A DNA stretch of 52,407 nucleotides from Gammaproteobacteria bacterium. Its GTDB lineage: Bacteria; Pseudomonadota; Gammaproteobacteria; Steroidobacterales; Steroidobacteraceae. The notes beneath the pieces were generated by a model, which had not been told where the DNA came from, ran no database searches, and saw only the letters and a program-made list of their open reading frames with translations. The DNA is taken from positions 1-52,407 of the forward strand of contig JADLDF010000270.1 in the NCBI GenBank assembly GCA_020846815.1, in the 5' to 3' direction. Shown piece by piece: positions 47,505-52,407 of this stretch (position 1 is its first letter; the number at the start of each line of letters is the position of its first letter). Made by a program: the position numbers and the translations under genes.

Positions 47505-47806
47505 GCGTCGGCTCCGAGCTTGGCCTCGAGCGCCTCGGCCTTCGCCGCCTGGCCCTTCTGGTAGGGCATCCACTCGCAGTAGGGCGAGGGGCCGGCGGTG
47601 TAGGGGCTGCCGCCCTGCACGACCGGCACCGAGGTGCGAGCGTGCCGGACGCCGGCATGGTCGATCACCAGGAGATTGACCAGGTTGTCGTTCCAGACGT
47701 AGCAGACGTGCGCCACCATCGGCTGCGCGGCGTCGTGCTGCACCAGTGCTCCGAGCTGCTCGCCCGGGCGGTACCACATCACGCGGCCGACGGTCGGGGT
47801 GATCAT
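47501..47806 (-). CDS. Small beta-rich unknown protein
   Basis: A 101-aa protein starting MITPTVGRVMWYRPGEQLGA, with GAGGAG before the ATG. The pattern VGRVMWYRP, then VAHVCYVWNDNLVNLLVIDH and YCEWMPYQKGQ is a recurrent small phage family that lies next to gp49-like genes. Function unknown. Confidence 0.65.
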   Translation of the reverse strand: MITPTVGRVMWYRPGEQLGALVQHDAAQPMVAHVCYVWNDNLVNLLVIDHAGVRHARTSVPVVQGGSPYTAGPSPYCEWMPYQKGQAAKAEALEAKLGADA

Positions 47807-47823
47807 GTTGTGCTCCTCAGCGG

Positions 47824-48159
47824 TTACAGCCGCACCGTGACCGATGCCTTCGCGGCTCGTTTGACGTTGGTGACGATCTCGACCAGGCCGGCGTCGATGT
47901 GCCGCTTCTGCTGCGCCGCGGTCAGCGCGAGATACGACGCGACGACGAGCTGCGGGCTGGTGCCCGTGATCTCGGCCTCGCGGCCGGCCTTGACCTGGAC
48001 GGTCCCGAGACCGGGGATCTCCTCCGCGAAGCCTTCGCCGGTCTCGTCGGAGAGCGCGCGCAGCGCATCCTTGTACTCGTCGATTTTCAGGAGGTCGGGC
48101 GCGATGCGCCGCTCGATCTCGAGCAGCAGCTCGCACAGCTTGCGACGGCCCTGGGCCAT
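47824..48159 (-). CDS. Unknown phage protein
   Basis: A 111-aa protein with a helical N-terminal half (ELLLEIERRIAPDLLKIDEY) and a strand-turn part (GLGTVQVKAGREAEITG). It ends with a helix and VKRAAKASVTVRL. No known function; it belongs to the minus-strand accessory operon. Confidence 0.55.
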   Translation of the reverse strand: MAQGRRKLCELLLEIERRIAPDLLKIDEYKDALRALSDETGEGFAEEIPGLGTVQVKAGREAEITGTSPQLVVASYLALTAAQQKRHIDAGLVEIVTNVKRAAKASVTVRL

Positions 48160-48248
48160 TGGCGCTCGTGCGCCGTCCGGGCCCTCCCATCGGCGCCGGC
48201 GGACGGGCGAGAGAATTGCAGGGGAGGGTTAAGAGATTGTCTCGGGGC

Positions 48249-48443
48249 TTAGGGTTTGACCTTGGGCCAACCGTCGCCTTTTCCCGCCCCGGCCAGCAGC
48301 CCGAACGGCCCCTCGCGCTCGACCCGGTCGGCGAGCGCACGGAGCTCCGCCGCGATCGTCTCGCGGCTCAGTCCACCATTTGTGGCGGTGGCCGCGAGCA
48401 TGGCCAGGTCGAGGCGGTAACGCTCGAGCTTGTCGGTGGTCAC
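48249..48443 (-). CDS. Small unknown helical protein
   Basis: A 64-aa protein starting VTTDKLERYRLDLAMLAATA. I chose the GTG at 48443 because it overlaps the preceding stop as GTGA; an ATG 22 codons earlier is open but overlaps another frame. One helical domain (SRETIAAELRALADRVEREG) follows. Function unknown. Confidence 0.45.
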   Translation of the reverse strand: MTTDKLERYRLDLAMLAATATNGGLSRETIAAELRALADRVEREGPFGLLAGAGKGDGWPKVKP

Positions 48444-48562
48444 CGGTGCCAGTCCTCCTCGGTCTCGCGGCGCACCGCCGGCGAGCGCGGGTTCTTCATC
48501 TTGAGCCATTCGCTGCTGCGGCCGGTCGACAAATACCGCCGGCAGGCGGGTCCGTATGTCAA
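48440..48562 (-). CDS. Short frame like the motif V end of ATP-dependent DNA ligases
   Basis: A 40-aa frame with a possible TTG start: PACRRYLSTGRSSEWLKMKN, then SPAVRRETEEDW. The pattern S-G-R-S-x-x-W-L-K-x-K-N-P is that of motif V in ATP-dependent DNA ligases. The rest of a ligase is absent. Its stop overlaps the next start, which supports translation. It may be a relic of a ligase gene or a small protein using that segment. Confidence 0.4.
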   Translation of the reverse strand: MTYGPACRRYLSTGRSSEWLKMKNPRSPAVRRETEEDWHR

Positions 48563-48611
48563 GTGTAACGTCGCTCGAGAGATAGCGCGCTCAGCCGCGG
48601 AGTCCAGGGCC

Positions 48612-49043
48612 TCAATACGCGAGCCGCTGCTTGATCAGCCGCTCGTGATCGGCGAGCCAGGCGAGCGTGTCGCGCGCCGCCACGAGCCGCGCTACCTGGA
48701 AGTCGGCGACCGCCTGGCGCAGCTCGCCCTTGGCGACCAGGCGCTGATAGACGCGGCTGCGCTGCGCGAGCTCGCGGTCGACCTCCTCGATCTGCTGGCG
48801 CAGCGAGACTTTCATCGTGCTCTCCTCCGGTTCGGGTGGCGGCGGCTCGCCGCGCAGCACCGCCAGCGCCGCGGCCTGGCTCGGCTGTGGCCGGCCGTCG
48901 ACGAGCCAGGTGCGCGTGGTGCCGGCGTTGCGGCCCGAGCGGTCGGTCTGCTCGAGCATCTTCAACCGCGGCTCGTCCTCGGCCTCGTACATCCAGCCGT
49001 AGCCGCCCTGCAGCTTGAGATGCGCGATCGCGCGCAGGAGCAT
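48612..49043 (-). CDS. Possible fusion of two small phage proteins
   Basis: A 143-aa frame. The C-terminal 67 residues (MKVSLRQQIEEVDRELAQRS onward) look like a complete small phage protein, and their ATG at 48815 has a strong GGAGGAG at 7-nt spacing. The N-terminal 76 residues (LRAIAHLKLQGGYGWMYEAE) form another compact unit and the ATG at 49043 has only a weak ribosome-binding site. Either the gene makes two products from two in-frame starts, or only the shorter protein (48612-48815) is made. Confidence 0.6.
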   Translation of the reverse strand: MLLRAIAHLKLQGGYGWMYEAEDEPRLKMLEQTDRSGRNAGTTRTWLVDGRPQPSQAAALAVLRGEPPPPEPEESTMKVSLRQQIEEVDRELAQRSRVYQRLVAKGELRQAVADFQVARLVAARDTLAWLADHERLIKQRLAY

Positions 49044-49055
49044 GTCAACTCTACA

Positions 49056-49559
49056 TCAAGCCGCTCGCTTGGTGACAGCGTGCGGCCAGCGCCAAAACCC
49101 TTGCGCGCCCTTCGCCGGTATCGGCGCGTCGAACGGCTCGATCGAGCGCACCGGCCAGGCCGAGTTGAAATCGCCGCGGTCGCTGTCTTGCGGCAGACCG
49201 CGCTCGTCGCGCCCGCGGAAGATCTCGCCGGCGTTGCGCGGCTTGCCGAGCGCGACGGTGCCGAGGCCGGCGGCGAGCGGCAGGCCCTGATACTTCCGGG
49301 CCTGGCGCAGTCGCAACAGCAGCTCGCGTGCCCGGTCGGCAATTAGCCCGGTCGCGTCCTCGGTGCTCTCGAGGCGCGCCAACAGATCCTCGACCTCGGC
49401 GGGCTTGATCCGCCGCGCGCCGGCATGGATCACGACGCGCTCGCCGACCTCGGGTCGCAGCGGCCGATACGCGAGATAGCTGCGCGAGCGGAACTCGTAC
49501 GGCTTGGCGCCGACCATGATCAGCGAGGCCCACGGCTGCCAGACGGTGAGGGCGAGCAT
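49056..49559 (-). CDS. ASCH-domain protein
   Basis: A 167-aa protein starting MLALTVWQPWASLIMVGAKP, followed by YEFRS and later VVIHAGARRI and LGTVALG. This is the ASCH (PUA-like) beta-barrel signature. ASCH proteins bind RNA or modified bases and some are ribonucleases. Such proteins are common in phages; the substrate here is unknown. AAGGA precedes the ATG. Confidence 0.8.
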   Translation of the reverse strand: MLALTVWQPWASLIMVGAKPYEFRSRSYLAYRPLRPEVGERVVIHAGARRIKPAEVEDLLARLESTEDATGLIADRARELLLRLRQARKYQGLPLAAGLGTVALGKPRNAGEIFRGRDERGLPQDSDRGDFNSAWPVRSIEPFDAPIPAKGAQGFWRWPHAVTKRAA

Positions 49560-49560
49560 G

Positions 49561-49821
49561 TCAGCGATCCTTGCGGGCGGTCGTGATCAGACGCTCTGCC
49601 AGATCCTCATCACCGCCCGGGATGTACGGCTCGAAATCGCCGCGGGTGATCGCGCGCGCAACCTGGCTCTCGATCATGAACTTGATCGTCGCCTTCTCGT
49701 CGGGCTCGAGCGGGCGGTTGCCCTTGCTCCACTCGGCCGCGCGCTCGATGCGATCGGAGAGATCGTCGAAGTCGTCGATCACCATCCAGCCGGAGACGAT
49801 GTCGCGGAAGCCGTCTCTCAC
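49561..49821 (-). CDS. Small unknown protein
   Basis: An 86-aa protein with a GTG start sharing GTGA with the upstream stop. It is acidic and helical (IDDFDDLSDRIERAAEWSKG) and ends DEDLAERLITTARKDR. No recognised domain. Confidence 0.5.
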   Translation of the reverse strand: MRDGFRDIVSGWMVIDDFDDLSDRIERAAEWSKGNRPLEPDEKATIKFMIESQVARAITRGDFEPYIPGGDEDLAERLITTARKDR

Positions 49822-50033
49822 AGCCAGCACTCCACGATCGCCGGATCGTCGGCCGGCAGCCGCGGGATGCAGACTAGCCCCGGCGGCAGCAGCTCGCGCA
49901 CCTCGGCGAGCGTCTCGCCGATGTACATCTCGGCGGTGGCCATCACCTCGCCGTCCCGTGCTGTCCACCGCCGCGCGACGAAGTGCTGCGGGTAATCCAG
50001 GGGATGATCGTAGATCGTCCAGCCCTCAAGCAT
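49818..50033 (-). CDS. Small unknown protein
   Basis: A 71-aa protein starting MLEGWTIYDHPLDYPQHFVA, followed by RRWTARDGEV and a helix ETLAEVRELL. The pattern 'WTIYDHPxDYPxxFVARRW' recurs in phages of alphaproteobacteria as far as I recall; function unknown. Confidence 0.6.
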   Translation of the reverse strand: MLEGWTIYDHPLDYPQHFVARRWTARDGEVMATAEMYIGETLAEVRELLPPGLVCIPRLPADDPAIVECWL

Positions 50034-50301
50034 CGCTGCGCCCCGTGATCGTGCGGTGCTCGATGCGCCCGGTGAACTCGACCAGCACGATGGTCATGCC
50101 GGTGGCGGCGGCAATCTGCTCGGCGATCGGTGTGAGGCTCGCGAGCCTTTCCTCGTCGGCGGCGATCAGCGGCACCAGCGGCAGACCGCCCATGGGCCCG
50201 GCGCAGACACCCTCGTTGCCGGCTGCGTCCTTGCTCAGATAGGCGAACATGCGATGGATCCGCCGCAGGGTGTTGGGTGGCGCGACGACGAAGTCGGTCA
50301 T
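50026..50301 (-). CDS. Small unknown protein
   Basis: A 91-aa protein starting MTDFVVAPPNTLRRIHRMFA, with a helical first half and an alpha/beta second half (VPLIAADEERLASLTPIAEQ, then TIVLVEFTGRIEHRTI). The ATG overlaps the methylase stop as ATGA. No known function. Confidence 0.55.
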   Translation of the reverse strand: MTDFVVAPPNTLRRIHRMFAYLSKDAAGNEGVCAGPMGGLPLVPLIAADEERLASLTPIAEQIAAATGMTIVLVEFTGRIEHRTITGRSDA

Positions 50302-51191
50302 GTGGCTAGCTCCATCGCCATGTGAGGAAACAGTGGCGTGCCGCGGCCGGCGCGCTCCTGCTCGAGCGCGGCGACGCAAGCGGGATTGAGCCACAACACC
50401 TCAGTGCGCGGCCGCGCACCATCCGCCAGCGCGATCGTCTCGACGCGATCCCAGTGCTTCAGCCGGCTGTCGTACAACTCGGACGGATAGCCGGACAGCA
50501 CGACCATGCCCTTGAGGCGCTTCAGTGCCGCGAGCAGTCGAACATGATCTTGCCGGTTGAGCTCGTGCGTGTAGCCGTGCGTCTTGCGCGATCGCCCGGT
50601 GAGGCTCGAGCGGGTCTCCGGCAGATAGGGCGGGTCGACGTAGAACAGCGTGCGGGCGCTGTCGTACCGCCCGATGACCTGCAGCGCAGGCCGCTGCTCG
50701 ATCAACACGGTGGAGAGGCGCCGCACGAAAGTCGGCACGGCATCTGCGTACGTCGCCCACGCCTGCGATGGGAAGGCGCGTTCGTCCGACATCTTGGCGC
50801 GGAAGCCCGTCCGGCAGGAGCGCGTGTTGCTGTCGCTGCCGAAACCCATGAAGCCGCGGACGATCGTGCGGTGCGCGGCGTCGATGTCGTCGGCCGCAGG
50901 CTGGTAGGACCACTCGAACTCCGCGCGCGCGAACAACGTCAGCCGCAAACGCCGCTCCAGCTCCGCGGCCTTTGCGGGATCCCGCAAGACGCGGAACACG
51001 TTCACGACCATGCCGTCGAGGTCGTTGTAGACCTCCGCCGGCAGCGTGGGCTTCTGCAGCAGCACGCTCGCGGCGCCCGCGAACGGCTCCACGTAGACGA
51101 GGTGCCGCGGGAAATGGCGCATGATCCAAGGCGCCAGGCGGAACTTTCCCCCGTGCCATCGCAGCACCGGGCGAACGACCTCGGCCCTCAT
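50298..51191 (-). CDS. D12-class DNA adenine N6-methyltransferase
   Basis: A 297-aa Dam-like enzyme. It shows WHGGKFRLAPWI (12-23, SAM-binding start), VEPFAGAASVL (34-44) and catalytic DPPY at 186-189 in LFYVDPPYLPETR. Fully consistent in length with the family. It lies in the minus-strand accessory operon without a restriction gene, so it is an orphan methylase likely used for protection or regulation. It is the second adenine methylase of the genome. Confidence 0.9.
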   Translation of the reverse strand: MRAEVVRPVLRWHGGKFRLAPWIMRHFPRHLVYVEPFAGAASVLLQKPTLPAEVYNDLDGMVVNVFRVLRDPAKAAELERRLRLTLFARAEFEWSYQPAADDIDAAHRTIVRGFMGFGSDSNTRSCRTGFRAKMSDERAFPSQAWATYADAVPTFVRRLSTVLIEQRPALQVIGRYDSARTLFYVDPPYLPETRSSLTGRSRKTHGYTHELNRQDHVRLLAALKRLKGMVVLSGYPSELYDSRLKHWDRVETIALADGARPRTEVLWLNPACVAALEQERAGRGTPLFPHMAMELAT

Positions 51192-51652
51192 CGCGTCGCC
51201 CTCGCGCGCTCATCGATGACGAAACGGGTGGGTGCATCCGGGAGCACCAGCGGCAGGAGCCGCGCCGGCCCATCGCCCCGGAAGATCTGGCGCGTGGCAC
51301 TGAGCCTGCGGCCAGCGGCGTCCTGGGCCGCGAACGCCACTACCTCCATGCGGTCGGGGCGCTCCTTCGGCGGCGTGACACCGGGTGGGGCATCGGTGCG
51401 CTCGTAGCTCGCGCACCAAGCCTCGCTGAAGAAGCACCAGCGCTGCGCGCCCTGTCGTTTCAGCATGAGCGGATAGCCGATGCGGAAGAGACGCTCCTCG
51501 GCCGGATTGCTCATGGGGCAGGCGGCGACCGTGACCTTGCCGTCGGCATCGACCGAGACGATGTGCGCCATCATCTGATTGTCGGGATCGAACAGCGACT
51601 CGGCATAGGCGGACTCCTGGTCGAGGAGTGTCCGTAACGGATCCTCGCTCAT
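51188..51652 (-). CDS. Unknown phage protein
   Basis: A 154-aa protein starting MSEDPLRTLLDQESAYAESL. It has a beta-rich middle (MAHIVSVDADGKVTVAACPM), a segment RWCFFSEAWCASY and a following EVVAFAAQDAAG. Proteins with the wording 'FxFFSEAW' occur in several phages without a known role. Its start overlaps the J-domain gene stop. Confidence 0.6.
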   Translation of the reverse strand: MSEDPLRTLLDQESAYAESLFDPDNQMMAHIVSVDADGKVTVAACPMSNPAEERLFRIGYPLMLKRQGAQRWCFFSEAWCASYERTDAPPGVTPPKERPDRMEVVAFAAQDAAGRRLSATRQIFRGDGPARLLPLVLPDAPTRFVIDERARATR

Positions 51653-52242
51653 GCCGCCGCTCCCTTCAGCGCCTCGTCGCGGGCGGCGTTGATCTCCGCC
51701 ATGCGGGCCGTGCTGCCGCCGCGGTCGGGATGATGGACGGCGGCAAGCTGCCGCCAGGCTGCCTCGATCATGACGGCGCTCGCGCCCGGCGAGAGCCCGA
51801 GGATTTCCCAACAGCTTTTGGGGGAAGGGAGTGCGGTGAAGCCGGCGAAGGCGCGGTCCATCATCGTGCCGCCGCCGTGCCGCTCGAGCTGGCGCATGGC
51901 CTCGATTGCCATGCCGATCGAGCGCAGGTTGCCCTCGATCGAGCGGTAGCGGTCGCTCGCCATCACCAGCGCGCGGCCCTTGAGGGTGAAGTAGACGGCG
52001 ACGCCTTTGTCGTCGATTCGGCCCTGGTCGCTGTAGGGCAGGCCGTCCTGGCGCAGCCGCATGTTCGAGGAGATGACGACGCCCTTGGCGCCGAGGCGCC
52101 GCAGCTCGGCGAGCAGCTCGTCGCGCACCCGGCCGATCGTGAGGCCATAGGTGCGGCCACGGAACTTGTCGTCGCTTTGCTGCCGGTCCCAACGGGTGCG
52201 CGGCCACCCGTCGGGCCAGGCGAGTGGGTAGGCGGTGGTCAT
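51649..52242 (-). CDS. J-domain (DnaJ-like) protein
   Basis: A 197-aa protein. The C-terminal 60 residues form a J domain: SCWEILGLSPGASAVMIEAA, then the key HPD at 171-173 (VHHPDRGG). J domains stimulate Hsp70 (DnaK) ATPase, as in lambda replication where host DnaJ/DnaK dismantle the initiation complex. The N-terminal part (YPLAWPDGWPRTR, then VVISSNMRLRQDG and VYFTLKGRALVMA) resembles a domain I recall in alphaproteobacterial phage proteins. First gene of the operon, with GGGGG before the ATG, directly beside attP. Confidence 0.8.
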   Translation of the reverse strand: MTTAYPLAWPDGWPRTRWDRQQSDDKFRGRTYGLTIGRVRDELLAELRRLGAKGVVISSNMRLRQDGLPYSDQGRIDDKGVAVYFTLKGRALVMASDRYRSIEGNLRSIGMAIEAMRQLERHGGGTMMDRAFAGFTALPSPKSCWEILGLSPGASAVMIEAAWRQLAAVHHPDRGGSTARMAEINAARDEALKGAAA

Positions 52243-52256
52243 CGGCGACCCCCGTC

Positions 52257-52291
52257 GCGATTCAACTTTCGCCCCCGGGGAGTTGAATCGC
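52257..52291. promoter_or_regulatory. Inverted pair of integrase arm-type sites, left arm
   Basis: GCGATTCAACT at 52257-52267 is followed after 13 bp by its exact reverse complement AGTTGAATCGC at 52281-52291 (the same bases as 1-11). In the circle this pair lies about 70 bp left of the tRNA core. With the direct pair at 162-195 it completes an attP of the form arm pair - core - arm pair. The pair could also form a hairpin with an 11-bp stem. Confidence 0.65.
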
Positions 52292-52407
52292 AGGGGTTTA
52301 GCGCACGCTTTTGACCGCCCAAGAGTCGAATCGCGCGTTGATTCCGCTCGTTTCCGGACGGCCTGTCACGCCGAAGGTCGCGGGTTCGAGCCCCGTCGCT
52401 CCCGCCA
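52281..52407. repeat. Right copy of 127-bp terminal direct repeat
   Basis: Identical to positions 1-127; see the left copy. The right end of the contig coincides exactly with the CCA end of the tRNA-Asp core. Confidence 0.9.

Noticed and set aside
1..52407. Chromosomal prophage with attL and attR at the two ends
   Set aside because: Both ends carry the same phage left-arm sequence before the tRNA core. An integrated prophage would show host DNA on the outer side of one copy.

Overview
The window reads as one complete temperate phage genome from a metagenome assembly. The first 127 bases (1-127) and the last 127 bases (52281-52407) are identical, so the molecule is best seen as a 52,280-bp circle with an assembly overlap. 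The junction falls on the phage attachment site, which carries the 3' half of a tRNA-Asp gene (79-127) next to a tyrosine integrase. GC content is high. The capsid and tail genes follow the order of T7-like / Bordetella BPP-1-like podoviruses. A GapR-type DUF2312 protein, the alphaproteobacterial style of the tRNA core and a VPxPAALPLF-type sorting signal point to an alphaproteobacterial, perhaps Rhizobiales-like, host. The host assignment is inference.

Layout. (1) 190-4513, minus strand: a tightly overlapped early-left operon with integrase, excisionase-like protein, many small unknown proteins, an HNH protein, a zinc-ribbon protein and a tRNA-like element. (2) 4540-5703: the genetic switch. 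A short XRE repressor is followed in its operon by two small membrane proteins and faces a Cro-like protein. Four copies of a 17-bp operator (GTTAC-N7-GYAAC) lie over the two outward promoters. (3) 6286-12768, plus strand: replication and accessory genes, namely a GapR-like protein with a hairpin-rich extension, an MT-A70 methylase, a replication protein with a probable internal origin, several unknowns and a serine recombinase. (4) 12822-13409: small terminase. (5) 13414-20238: an unusual block of secreted proteins inserted between the two terminase genes. It has six exported proteins in one operon, ending with a 1133-aa Tat-type Asp-box beta-propeller, plus a convergent PEP-CTERM-type sorted protein; the second half is visibly lower in GC. 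(6) 20445-44050: beta-helix protein, large terminase, portal, scaffold, capsid, tail tubes, internal ejection proteins (one carrying an ADP-ribosyltransferase-like domain and an overprinted small gene) and a tail fibre. (7) 44060-47043: exported proteins and the lysis cassette, closed by a strong terminator. (8) 47169-52242, minus strand: a second accessory operon with an N4 gp49-like protein, an ASCH protein, a D12-class adenine methylase, a J-domain protein and a fragment like a DNA-ligase motif.

The most interesting parts are the exported-protein cassette with its PEP-CTERM substrate, the operator array with leaderless switch genes, the hairpin cluster in the GapR-like gene, the polyvalent ADP-ribosyltransferase ejection protein with an overlapping gene, and the attP organisation. 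No searches could be run. Names rest on motifs, gene order and recalled family features.
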